A stretch of 44,017 nt of DNA, taken from positions 1 through 44,017 of IMG/VR virus record IMGVR_UViG_3300036845_000140; one strand, written 5' to 3'. Every line of letters starts with the position of its first letter. Positions within the stretch are counted from its first letter, which is position 1. The stretch is from a virus. Below, piece by piece: positions 36,419-44,017 of this stretch. Made by a program: the position numbers and the translations under genes. A model generated the notes under the pieces. The model worked only from the letters and a program-made list of their open reading frames with translations, made no database searches and had not been told where the DNA came from.

Positions 36419-36438
36419 CCAATCTCCCTTCCACGCGC

Positions 36439-36472
36439 AAAAAGGCCGCCGGGGCTCGAGACCCCGGCGGCC
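36439..36472 (-). terminator. Intrinsic terminator of the late operon
   Basis: On the minus strand an 11-bp perfect stem (GGCCGCCGGGG at 36472-36462, complement at 36454-36444) with a 7-base loop is followed by five Ts (36443-36439). It lies just after the stop of the holin/outer-membrane fusion gene and should end the long leftward transcript. Confidence 0.85.
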
Positions 36473-36490
36473 GTCCCCCCGTCGATCAGA

Positions 36491-37390
36491 TCACCATTTC
36501 AGCGCGACACCGGCCAGATAGGTGGTGCCGACGCTGCCGCACGCCTGCTCGGCCGGCAGACCATTGCCGACGCAGACGCCCTTCTGCGGGAACTTGGTCA
36601 TCGCGAACACGTCGACCTCCGATCCGCTCGTCAGCTGTCCGAGAGCGCCGATGCCGATGCCCGGCGAGACGCGCCAGTCCCGGTTGGTCGCCGTCCCAAA
36701 GTCGATCGAGACATCTTCCTCCGTCAGCGAGCCGAACAGATACGGCTTGATGTTGCTCGCCACCTGACCATTGGGCAGCGGCGGGAACGGAGGCACGCTC
36801 AGATTGAGCGTCGGGAACAGCGCGGCAATTTCACTGAGCGGCGCGCCGACCATGGCGCGTTGCGTGAACGTCGCTGGGCCGGTCAAGCTGAAGCCCTGCG
36901 ACGCGCCGTTGAAGTTGGTCCACCCGAACCACCCCTCGACCGCGGCAAAGTATGGCGAGTTCGGCGCATTCCAGACATAGCCGACGATGCCGGCCACGCC
37001 GATCTCGTTTGATACCAGGCTGTTGCCGTTGACGCCAGGAACGGACGCCGAGACGGTTCCGCCCCCCCCAAGCGTGCCGACGCCGAAGTAAAACCCACTG
37101 GTCGCCGGATACGCGAAGCTCGCCGGCGCCTTGAGCGCGGGCGGCGCGAGGTTGGCCGCGAAGCTTGGCGAACTCATCACGAGCAGCCAGAGCAGCAAAG
37201 CCGCCTTCACCGCGCCGCCGGTGACATTGCCGTCTTTGGCCACCAGCAGGCCGACGCCGGCCGCAATCGCAGCGCCGGGAGGCATCGAAAACCCGGTGAT
37301 CGTCACGCCCGTCAGGAGCTCGAACAGCGCAGCCCCGATCATGATTGCGCCGGCCGAGCTGGTCTTCCAGTTGGTCAGGATGTAGTTCAT
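36491..37390 (-). CDS. Holin-like domain fused to an outer-membrane beta-barrel protein, 299 aa
   Basis: Residues 1-60 (NWKTSSAGAIMIGAALFELL, then MPPGAAIAAGVGLLVAKDGN) match short phage holin-like membrane proteins. Residues 62-78 (KAALLLWLLVMSSPSFA) form a clean Sec signal peptide with a cleavage site before ANLAPP. The rest (SGFYFGVGTLGGGG, AAVEGWFGWTNF, then GTTYLAGVALKW) reads like an alphaproteobacterial outer-membrane barrel ending in an aromatic residue. A GTG at codon 61 could start a free outer-membrane protein. The single open frame is unusual; see findings. Confidence 0.7.
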   Translation of the reverse strand: MNYILTNWKTSSAGAIMIGAALFELLTGVTITGFSMPPGAAIAAGVGLLVAKDGNVTGGAVKAALLLWLLVMSSPSFAANLAPPALKAPASFAYPATSGFYFGVGTLGGGGTVSASVPGVNGNSLVSNEIGVAGIVGYVWNAPNSPYFAAVEGWFGWTNFNGASQGFSLTGPATFTQRAMVGAPLSEIAALFPTLNLSVPPFPPLPNGQVASNIKPYLFGSLTEEDVSIDFGTATNRDWRVSPGIGIGALGQLTSGSEVDVFAMTKFPQKGVCVGNGLPAEQACGSVGTTYLAGVALKW

Positions 37391-37400
37391 AGCTTACCTC

Positions 37401-37907
37401 TCATTTTAGGACGTTGATGAAGCCGCCGAATATGTTCAGTAACATCGCGGGCGAGACGGCATGCGCGAGCGACGGGATTGGGAACGGAAGGCCACCGCCA
37501 GCGCGCGCGGTCATGGTGGCGAACGCAGAGCAGATCAGGTGCTTGGGCTGGTCGGCATGGATGAACGGCAGCGCAAAATCGACGATTGCCGCGAAATCAT
37601 AGGGTGAGCCGATCCTGCTGACCGCGTACTGGCGCGCGGCCACCTCGTCTTGCATCGGCACCTCGACGAACAGCTCACTCTTGCCGTAGCCAGGGACATC
37701 GATCACCACGGCGGCGTCGTAACCGATCGGGCGCAGCATCACGCCGCCGTCCGCATGCGCGCCGAGATAGCCATTCGAATCGAGGAGCGGCTCCCAGCCC
37801 TCCACCACCATCTCAACATGCGAAGGCGTGAACGGCCGGCAGGGAGGCCCGTTGAGGCGGATCAGCGCCGAGATTTCGGCGTTTCCGGTGACGAAGCGGA
37901 ATCTCAT
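37401..37907 (-). CDS. Permuted NlpC/P60 (YiiX-like) papain-fold hydrolase
   Basis: The order PSHVEMVVEG (His and Glu), then YAVSRIGSPYDFAAIVDFAL, then KHLICSAFATM (Cys) fits the circularly permuted papain-like peptidases/amidases. A peptidoglycan-cutting role in lysis or entry is likely from its place among lysis genes. The ATG at 37907 overlaps the stop of the small membrane gene; a GTG two codons earlier is less likely. Confidence 0.7.
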   Translation of the reverse strand: MRFRFVTGNAEISALIRLNGPPCRPFTPSHVEMVVEGWEPLLDSNGYLGAHADGGVMLRPIGYDAAVVIDVPGYGKSELFVEVPMQDEVAARQYAVSRIGSPYDFAAIVDFALPFIHADQPKHLICSAFATMTARAGGGLPFPIPSLAHAVSPAMLLNIFGGFINVLK

Positions 37908-38089
37908 TTGCACGCCTCATTGAGCTTAAGCGCGAGCACGATCAGCCCGCCGATGATGAGTGATGGGAATACGATCAGCGCCACAATATCCCCGGCGAAT
38001 GACCACGGCCGGTACATCTGATCGTAGGTCGGGGCCGAGAGCCAAAGGCCCAAGACGCCGATGACGATCGAAGCGAGGGCGCGCATCAT
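37904..38089 (-). CDS. Two-helix small membrane protein (holin candidate), 61 aa
   Basis: Two hydrophobic helices (ALASIVIGVLGLWLSA and IVALIVFPSLIIGGLIVLAL) are linked by a short polar loop (PTYDQMYRPWS). The C-terminus is short and charged. It lies between the muramidase-like and papain-like genes with ATGA overlaps on both sides. A class II holin is the natural guess; a spanin subunit is not supported. Confidence 0.6.
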   Translation of the reverse strand: MMRALASIVIGVLGLWLSAPTYDQMYRPWSFAGDIVALIVFPSLIIGGLIVLALKLNEACK

Positions 38090-38718
38090 GCCGTCACCCC
38101 CTGAAATTGGATGGACGGATCGAGCGCCATCATGCGGGAAATGATCGGCGCGCAGCCTTCCTGCACATCGACGGCGCTGGCCCGGTAGACGTGATCGGCG
38201 ATGAATTTGCCGCTGACGTATTGATTGGTGCCGCTCCAGACGTAGGCCGAAGGCACGCCGCGGGCGGCATAGCCGAGCCCGTTGTATTCCTCCAGGATCG
38301 TCAAGAGGCCGCCGATCGACCAATCGCGCCACCGCGCCGCGTAGGGTGCGCAGTTGATCAGCGCATCGAGCGCGCAGCGGGTCCATGCGTCGTTCTCGGG
38401 CGTGTCGCTCGGATGCGACAGGAACGGCCCGCGACCGGCGGGATCGTTGTGCGACACCAGGTCTAGCCGATCGCCCTGGCCGAGTTGGCGGTCCCATCGA
38501 GGCGGGCCGCCATACTCACGCTCGGACACCACCGCGGTGAAGTACCAGGGCACGAACAGCCCGACCTGGCGCAGACGATCGGTCACGCCAATGTAGCGCA
38601 GCTTGGCTGCACCGAGCCGCTTGGCGGTCGCGTCGAAGGCGGCGAGCCGATCCGGGTGGATCGTCATCGCCTTCCATCGATTGGCGTTGGCCGCGATCAG
38701 GGCCGTGATGTTGGTCAT
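38086..38718 (-). CDS. Muramidase-like endolysin, 210 aa
   Basis: The conserved stretch DWSIGGLLTILEEYNGLGYA, then PSAYVWSGTNQYVSGKFIAD, is a family mark of phage cell-wall hydrolases of the lysozyme type found in alphaproteobacterial phages. The acidic residue in LEEYN is a candidate catalytic Glu. There is no signal peptide, so it would need a holin to reach the wall. Neighbouring genes are a two-helix membrane protein and a papain-like hydrolase. Confidence 0.7.
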   Translation of the reverse strand: MTNITALIAANANRWKAMTIHPDRLAAFDATAKRLGAAKLRYIGVTDRLRQVGLFVPWYFTAVVSEREYGGPPRWDRQLGQGDRLDLVSHNDPAGRGPFLSHPSDTPENDAWTRCALDALINCAPYAARWRDWSIGGLLTILEEYNGLGYAARGVPSAYVWSGTNQYVSGKFIADHVYRASAVDVQEGCAPIISRMMALDPSIQFQGVTA

Positions 38719-38724
38719 CTGCGA

Positions 38725-40023
38725 TCAGTTTCTGTATGAGAGGCTCAAGGTTCCGCCGATAAAAGAACCCGTTGCGCCGAAGAGATTGGCGTTCGTCCCG
38801 TCCCCTTGCTCCATCGCGGAAAACTGATGAGCCCCGATCGCAAGAGCGTTGTGGTTCATGACGAGGTTGGGAGTCCCGGCCACGCCGCTGCTCACGGCGC
38901 CGTTGACCACCCCGGAAGGGCCTTGGTCGACGGATCCGTCGAAATAGACCAAGATGTTTCCAAAAGCCGACGCGGCCCCGACCGTAACTATCCTCTGATA
39001 GTACGTACTCAGAACCGGGTCCTCTCTGAGCCCAATTAGAAACGTGATCGAATTGCCCGTGTTGTTGTTGGCAGCGCGAACGGTTCCGCTCGTATAGGTG
39101 TACTGTGCCGTGAAATCGATGACGTTGGTGCCGCCCCCCACCCTGTTGTAGTTGTTCCACACTCCTAAGCTCGGGGCGGGCGAGTTCCCACTACCGAGGA
39201 TGAAGTCAACTGTCCCGGAGCTATTGGTCAGGATCGAACCGACGTAAAGCCCGAACCCGGCCGCGGGACCGTTGGCGATGGCGACGTTGTTGACGTACGC
39301 CCCGTTAGTACGAACGAGCGCAGGGGCCGTTCCGCGACCTGATGCCAGCGCTCCCAGGAAAGAGGCGCCCAAACCTTCTACGGCCGTAATCGTTCCAGTT
39401 GCCGCCCCACCGGCGTTGATGGCCGTGCCGCCAGGGGTGGCAGCAAGGGTATAAGTGTTGGCGGTGAAGCCAGCGGCTACGATGTAGTAGGTCGTGTTGG
39501 CCGTGAAGTTGGGAGAGAGGGAACCGCCGGTGACCGTCAGGCGTACCGGCATCCCGATCGCGAGAAGGTGCCCGGTGTGAGTGAACACCGCCGGGCTGGC
39601 GTTCGTGTTCGTCACGGTGGCCGTCTGCTGCCACATATCACCGCGGGTCAGGGTGGGCGTGCCGGCGTTGTTCCAGATGAACAGATCGTAGACGGCGTTG
39701 TCTGCGGCAGCGAACGGCCCAGCATTGCCCGTCGCACTATTGGCGAGAACGTTCGAGAGCTCAGAAAAGGTCGTGGGGACAAAAATGCTCCCATTCCACA
39801 AGGAAGCCTGATTGCCCAGATAGGGCGTGTAGTAAACCGTCGCGGCGCCGGCAACACCGCCGCCAGTATCGCGCGTGATGACTGGGACGGCGGTCAGCGC
39901 CGTCAGGCGCCCTTGTGGAGCCGACACCGGCGGGTAGAGCCCGTTGAAGGTCTGCGTATGGCCATTGACAAAAAAGCCGCCCAAGAGGGCGGCGGCAAGA
40001 CCAAGAGCGGCGAGAGTTTTCAT
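38725..40023 (-). CDS. Signal-bearing tail-fibre/appendage protein, 432 aa
   Basis: The leader (MKTLAALGLAAALLGGFFVN) is followed by a family N-terminus (FNGLYPPVSAPQGRLTALTA, then VYYTPYLGNQASLWNG) common in alphaproteobacterial phages. An inserted domain, FTHTGHLLAIGMPVRLTVTG, then TTYYIVAAGFTANTYTLAA, is of the FCCH-like phage type. The C-terminal half is a large beta domain. It starts in an ATGA overlap. A host-binding appendage is inferred. Confidence 0.7.
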   Translation of the reverse strand: MKTLAALGLAAALLGGFFVNGHTQTFNGLYPPVSAPQGRLTALTAVPVITRDTGGGVAGAATVYYTPYLGNQASLWNGSIFVPTTFSELSNVLANSATGNAGPFAAADNAVYDLFIWNNAGTPTLTRGDMWQQTATVTNTNASPAVFTHTGHLLAIGMPVRLTVTGGSLSPNFTANTTYYIVAAGFTANTYTLAATPGGTAINAGGAATGTITAVEGLGASFLGALASGRGTAPALVRTNGAYVNNVAIANGPAAGFGLYVGSILTNSSGTVDFILGSGNSPAPSLGVWNNYNRVGGGTNVIDFTAQYTYTSGTVRAANNNTGNSITFLIGLREDPVLSTYYQRIVTVGAASAFGNILVYFDGSVDQGPSGVVNGAVSSGVAGTPNLVMNHNALAIGAHQFSAMEQGDGTNANLFGATGSFIGGTLSLSYRN

Positions 40024-40553
40024 TCGATTGCCCACCCTACATTGGTTCCGTCGTTGAACGGGACGAGCGTCACGCCTTGGCGGTTGGCCTTGAGGACCAA
40101 GGTTGCCGCTCCGTCGATCGTCTCTGCCGCGAATGGTGTGATCGTGAGGTTGTTGACGCCGAACTGCGCCCCCACGTCCTTGAAGGTCAGCGGAACCCCA
40201 GCCCGCGACACGGCGGTCGGAAGCGCGCACGCTGCCGGTGCGGCAATGTTGCAGTTTAGGATTTGATCGTTGCTTGCGATGACGATGGGCGAGGCGATGA
40301 CAGATCTCTGGACACGCGCAGCCAACGCGGCCGCGAGCGACATCCTGAAGTAGGACTGCGCAACCGCGTCATAGACGAGCAGGTAATCGGTCGGGTAGTT
40401 GCCGATCGGCGGGGTCTGGGCGGCAAGCCCCGCGATCGTGAAGCCGATCGTCCATACCCCGTTCAGCTTCGTGACGGTGATCGGCGCGGCGCCGGTGACC
40501 AGCGCCGGGAACGGGAAGCGCGCGCTGACGCGTATATTCGCTGGCATCGCCAT
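40020..40553 (-). CDS. Beta-rich tail-region protein, 177 aa
   Basis: The protein contains NIRVSARFPFPALVTGAAPI, PTDYLLVYDAVAQSYFRMSL and the end TLVPFNDGTNVGWAIE, a module frequent in phage tail and appendage genes. No leader is seen. TAATG overlap fixes the start. Probably a fibre chaperone or a small structural protein. Confidence 0.65.
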   Translation of the reverse strand: MAMPANIRVSARFPFPALVTGAAPITVTKLNGVWTIGFTIAGLAAQTPPIGNYPTDYLLVYDAVAQSYFRMSLAAALAARVQRSVIASPIVIASNDQILNCNIAAPAACALPTAVSRAGVPLTFKDVGAQFGVNNLTITPFAAETIDGAATLVLKANRQGVTLVPFNDGTNVGWAIE

Positions 40554-40969
40554 TAGTTGGTCACTCCACCGTAGACGACCTGGAGGCGGTCCAGGTACAG
40601 CTGGCGCGTTTCGGTGCCGTCTGTGCAACTCATTGCGATCAGGTACGTCTGCGGCGCCCGTAGTGTTTTCACCAGCTTTTCGGGGATGAAAACCCGCAAG
40701 ACGCCGATGTCGACGATCGTGATGGTGCCGGTGCTGACATTGTCGCCGGTGAGCGAGGCTGTAAGGATCGGCGCTAGGGTGTCAATGGTGGTGCCGTTGT
40801 AGTAGGGTAGATAGCCGTCGAGCGTGTCGCGCGGGCCGGCGTCCCTGATCTCGAACTGGAACGCCCAGCCCAGCGCAACCATGTCGATGGGCTGTCCGTT
40901 GTCGTCGTCGTTCACCGATAGCGTGAGGGGGAGATCCTCACGATTGCTGATGCGGTGCGGGTCTTGCAT
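40553..40969 (-). CDS. Tail-region protein of unknown function, 138 aa
   Basis: The sequence opens MQDPHRISNREDLPLTLSVN and is beta-rich, ending DRLQVVYGGVTN. Related proteins occur next to tail-fibre genes of rhizobial prophages. The ATG lies two bases beyond the fibre gene stop. A baseplate or fibre-associated role is inferred. Confidence 0.65.
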   Translation of the reverse strand: MQDPHRISNREDLPLTLSVNDDDNGQPIDMVALGWAFQFEIRDAGPRDTLDGYLPYYNGTTIDTLAPILTASLTGDNVSTGTITIVDIGVLRVFIPEKLVKTLRAPQTYLIAMSCTDGTETRQLYLDRLQVVYGGVTN

Positions 40970-40971
40970 GA

Positions 40972-42042
40972 TCAGAGCTTCATATGCCAGGTGCCGAGCA
41001 CGAATGGCGGCATGGCGTTGATCTGCGCCCCGGAGCCGAATGCGACCGGGCTGATCGAGCCGGTTGGCGTGATCGTGCTGACCGAGCCGGCTGGGGTGAC
41101 GGTTACCGTGGGCTGCGTTGGATTGCCGTATGTCGTGCCGCCACTCGTGCCTGATTGAAACGAGCCGGTTTGCATGATTTGGGTCTGATTTAGGCTCCAC
41201 GTCTGCTGCGTCCCAGCGAACGTCGGCGTAACAGCATTGCCCGTGAATGACGGGGTGATCGAGGTGACCGGCAACTGTGCCTGCGTTATGGTCTGCGCCC
41301 CGATGCCCCCAAGCGATCCAGGCTGAGTTGCATTGCCGAGAAAGAAGAGCGAATTGGCCAAGCGATTGGAGTTCACGCTGCCCATGTCGGCTAAACCGAA
41401 CGGAGAGCGAGCGCGAAAATCTGGCGTAGAAATCTGTTTGTTTCCGCTGAAATCTGCCAGAGCACTGGCGCCACGTCCGCCTATGACCGGGCAGAACGTA
41501 TCGAGGCAATTGTTCCAGATGTAGATGAACAGGTTTTGCGTGTCGGCGTTCGCCCGTCCGGTCGCGCCCGAAACAGCGCTTCCAATCGTCAGGCCATTGG
41601 CCTTGACCCACCCGGAGAGCGTTTCCCCTGTCGCGCGGAACTTGATGTCACCAGTGGAAGCAATCGCACTAGGATCGACCGCCCCACCACCTCCTCCCCC
41701 ACCGGACGGACCGACCACCAGCATCGACGGATAGTCGAAAATCTGTAGCCCGGTGCTGTCGGTCAGCGTGACATGGACCGATCCGTTGGCCAGATAGAAC
41801 ATCGGGATGCGGCCGTAGGCATCGCTGAGCAGCGGCCACGGCTGGACGTTCGCGAGCCCGGTGTCCTTGAAGCTGTCCTGTCTGGTCGCGGTGGTGCCGA
41901 CCTGATAGACGTAGAGCTGGGCGCCGACGATCGGTCTGCCGTTCTGGTCAACCACGGTCTGCAGCGCGATCGGGACCGTGCCTTGCGCCTTGACCTGGGG
42001 CGGCGATAGGAGTAGGGCCGCGAGGATCAGGAGGCCGCGCAT
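40972..42042 (-). CDS. Tail fibre with collar-type domain and Sec leader, 356 aa
   Basis: The leader (MRGLLILAALLLSPPQVKA, cleavage before QGT) is followed by a beta domain (GRPIVGAQLYVYQVGTTATR). Residues ~135-250 (GDIKFRATGETLSGWVKANG, then QNLFIYIWNN) fit a phage tail-collar/fibre tip domain. The end is Thr/Ser/Pro-rich. It follows the 769-aa virion gene directly. The secretion leader on a tail fibre is unexpected; see findings. Confidence 0.75.
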   Translation of the reverse strand: MRGLLILAALLLSPPQVKAQGTVPIALQTVVDQNGRPIVGAQLYVYQVGTTATRQDSFKDTGLANVQPWPLLSDAYGRIPMFYLANGSVHVTLTDSTGLQIFDYPSMLVVGPSGGGGGGGAVDPSAIASTGDIKFRATGETLSGWVKANGLTIGSAVSGATGRANADTQNLFIYIWNNCLDTFCPVIGGRGASALADFSGNKQISTPDFRARSPFGLADMGSVNSNRLANSLFFLGNATQPGSLGGIGAQTITQAQLPVTSITPSFTGNAVTPTFAGTQQTWSLNQTQIMQTGSFQSGTSGGTTYGNPTQPTVTVTPAGSVSTITPTGSISPVAFGSGAQINAMPPFVLGTWHMKL

Positions 42043-42043
42043 G

Positions 42044-44017
42044 CTATTGGACAATACTGTCATACAGGTTGTCTTTCTGTCCGTGGTGCTCTTCACCATC
42101 GCCCTCGCCAAGGAGCTTCTGCACGCCAGTTATCGCCGCTGCCGCAGCGCTGCGGCCGCCGACGTCGCGCGTGGTGACGACGGCGATGGCGTCCGAAACC
42201 CGCCGAAACGCATTGAATATCGTCGGATTGGTCCTGATCGATTGAATGGCCCGCAGCACTACCTGCGGATCGGGCGAGGCGAGCATCTCCCCGACCCGCC
42301 GCGCAACGTCTTCGTCGATCTTGGCGGCGCCCTTCATCAGGGCGGCGTGCGCGAGCCCCCCGCCGACCATCAGCGCGAGGAACTTCTTGGGCTCGACATC
42401 GCCCTCTTTGAGGGCCTCGAGCGAGGCGACCGCCCCACCGGCAACGGCGCCCTCCCCGAGCTTTCGCGCAGTGTCGGAGCCGCTGAGTATTTCACGCGAC
42501 CGCTGGATCACCCCTTCGTAGCGCAGGAGTGCTTCCAACTCATCAGCGCCATCATTTCCCAGCACGGCGCGGATGCGTTGCCGGGCCGGGATCGAGCTGA
42601 TGAACGCCTGCTTGATCGCGCTCATCGTCGAGCCGACATCGCCGGCCCGCGAGAGGTTCTCCAGCTTTCCGGCCAGCTCGGCCGAGAAAGCGCGGGCGGC
42701 GATCTCGCGATCGAACGGACTGAGCTTCGCCAGCGCTGCCTCGACTTCCTTCGCCGGCCGCGTTGAGGTCACTAGCTCCTTGCCGAGTTCGTGCGCTTCC
42801 TTCGATTGAAAGCCCTGCAATGCGACGGCACGGGCCTGCCCGTATTCCGGCACGGCCTTGTCGAGTTCGGTTTTCAGGTCGCGCGCAAGATCGTTGTAGA
42901 GCTTCGCCTTTTGGCTCCCGATCGGCGCCGCCCTCGCCTCGTCCTGCAGCTCGCGGGCGGCATAGTCCCAGAACTGGATATTCGGATAGACCGGAGTTTT
43001 CCCGCCCGTCGATTTGACGAGGCCGCCATTGCCGATCTTGAACGGCGGGTTCATCGCGCCGTACCCGTCGCGCACCGCCCAATTTCGCCACTTCGTTTGA
43101 GCGCTCCTGAGCGCGCTCTCGACGGCCGGCGCGCCCGTCAAGCGCTCAAGCTCAGGCGTCCAAATCTGCCGATCGCCCGCCGCATAGGCCGCCTTATAAG
43201 CTGGCGCATTGGCCTTGCGGCTCATCTGCGTCAGCGCCTCTTCGTCCAGGTGCGCGTAGGGACGCCCGCGCAGGTTCCTGATGCGCTGACCGACCCGATA
43301 GCCTTGCGAGGCCGCGCGCGGCTGGATCACGTCCTGCAGCGCAGTCTTGGCGCCACGGGAAGCGAACGCCGCCGACTGCGCCAATCCCCTGGTCTGCTCG
43401 CCGCCAAGATCGAGGACATGGGGCGGATTGCCGGCGGCGACACCCGCCTTGAGCTCGTCCGTGGTGAAAGGCGCACGGCCGCCGTTGCGCTGCATGTCGG
43501 TGGTGAGCGCGGTCGAAACCCTCGCTCCGACTTCCCGATCCGGGTTCGTCTTGCCGCGGACCGTGCTCATGACCTTCTTGGCGGCTTGGCCGGCGGTTTC
43601 GACCACCGCTCCACCGACACCACCCAGGACCGCGCCAGCGGCGCCGCCGGCTGCGGCATCCTTGGCCACCTGACCGGGGCTGTTGCCTTCGCTGATCGAG
43701 CTGCCGCCGCCGTAGGCCGCGCCGCCGAGAGCCGCCCGGCCCGCGGCGCCAAGAATGCGCGCGCCCGTCCCGCCGGCGGCCGCCGGGCCGCCCGCGACAC
43801 CTCCCGCCAGCATGGCGGCGAGTTGGCCGCCCAGGAAGGCGATCGGGTGCTGGTCCTTGGCGAGATCCTGATCCTCCAGCGCCGCCTTGCGGCCGCGATC
43901 GTAAGCATCCTTCGCCACCGGATCGCCCTGCCAGGCCTTGAGCGCGCCCGTCAGTGACCGGCCGATCATGCCTTCCGGCATGGCGGCGTCGATCTCGTTC
44001 TGCTGGTCCTCCTCGCC
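42044..44017 (-). CDS. Large internal virion (ejection-type) protein, C-terminal part
   Basis: Continuation of the gene that starts at 463 across the join; together they encode 769 residues. This part holds a Gly/Ala-rich hydrophobic stretch (GGQLAAMLAGGVAGGPAAAG and on, roughly residues 170-240) that could insert in membranes, followed by long helical segments. Bases 43891-44017 repeat 1-127. A channel-forming ejection role fits the composition, but no enzymatic motif is seen. Confidence 0.85.
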   Translation of the reverse strand, partial: GEEDQQNEIDAAMPEGMIGRSLTGALKAWQGDPVAKDAYDRGRKAALEDQDLAKDQHPIAFLGGQLAAMLAGGVAGGPAAAGGTGARILGAAGRAALGGAAYGGGSSISEGNSPGQVAKDAAAGGAAGAVLGGVGGAVVETAGQAAKKVMSTVRGKTNPDREVGARVSTALTTDMQRNGGRAPFTTDELKAGVAAGNPPHVLDLGGEQTRGLAQSAAFASRGAKTALQDVIQPRAASQGYRVGQRIRNLRGRPYAHLDEEALTQMSRKANAPAYKAAYAAGDRQIWTPELERLTGAPAVESALRSAQTKWRNWAVRDGYGAMNPPFKIGNGGLVKSTGGKTPVYPNIQFWDYAARELQDEARAAPIGSQKAKLYNDLARDLKTELDKAVPEYGQARAVALQGFQSKEAHELGKELVTSTRPAKEVEAALAKLSPFDREIAARAFSAELAGKLENLSRAGDVGSTMSAIKQAFISSIPARQRIRAVLGNDGADELEALLRYEGVIQRSREILSGSDTARKLGEGAVAGGAVASLEALKEGDVEPKKFLALMVGGGLAHAALMKGAAKIDEDVARRVGEMLASPDPQVVLRAIQSIRTNPTIFNAFRRVSDAIAVVTTRDVGGRSAAAAAITGVQKLLGEGDGEEHHGQKDNLYDSIVQ
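43891..44017. repeat. Terminal redundancy, copy 2 (circular join)
   Basis: Exact second copy of bases 1-127. The join is inside the 769-aa gene and the frame is intact. See the first copy. Confidence 0.95.

Noticed and set aside
1-44017. CRISPR arrays, rRNA genes, insertion sequences
   Set aside because: No regularly spaced repeats, rRNA stretches or transposase motifs were seen on either strand.

Overview
The window is the complete genome of a temperate, tailed bacteriophage, probably a P22-like podovirus. Bases 1-127 are repeated exactly at 43891-44017, so it is a circular or circularly permuted genome of 43,890 bp cut inside a 769-residue virion gene. The high GC content, the small-protein families and a host-type small gene at 23587 suggest an alphaproteobacterial host of the Bradyrhizobium/Rhodopseudomonas kind (inference, not proven).

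Layout. A divergent regulatory switch at about 29.6 kb holds two short XRE-type helix-turn-helix genes and ATTCG-N4-CGAAT dyads. The rightward unit (29.7-35.9 kb) carries a regulator, a lipoprotein, small genes, a PD-(D/E)XK nuclease, an ERF single-strand annealing protein, a DUF1367-like protein, an HNH-like zinc protein, an excisionase-like protein and a tyrosine integrase. It ends at a probable attP with two pairs of CTGTGCC arm sites. The leftward unit runs from 29.6 kb through base 1 and the join down to 36.1 kb. Its genes are mostly joined by ATGA or TGATG overlaps.

The leftward order is: early genes (a DnaA domain IV-like protein, two adenine-type DNA methyltransferases, a DUF1376-like replication protein), a dyad-rich non-coding region (24.0-24.6 kb), a C5-cytosine methyltransferase, small accessory genes including an Acb2/Tad1-like hairpin protein (possible anti-CBASS sponge), terminase small and large subunits, small genes that echo portal and capsid segments, portal, a run of secreted or fibre-like proteins with an SGNH hydrolase, scaffold, major capsid protein, P22 gp4-like and gp10-like tail proteins, ejection-type proteins, tail-fibre genes, and a lysis block (muramidase-like protein, small two-helix membrane protein, papain-like hydrolase, holin/outer-membrane-protein fusion).

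The most unusual points are: (i) two twin-arginine-like mini-genes flanking portal whose C-termini copy the N-arm of the major capsid protein, and a third mini-gene copying a portal segment; (ii) a cytosine methyltransferase gene in which a second frame also reads like a known methyltransferase C-terminal region; (iii) an in-frame holin plus signal peptide plus outer-membrane barrel; (iv) a non-coding region with seven dyads, two of them 21 bp apart; (v) a phage switch whose regulators lack an S24 peptidase domain and whose leftward transcript is predicted to be leaderless. Family names come from motif recognition by eye; no database search was possible.
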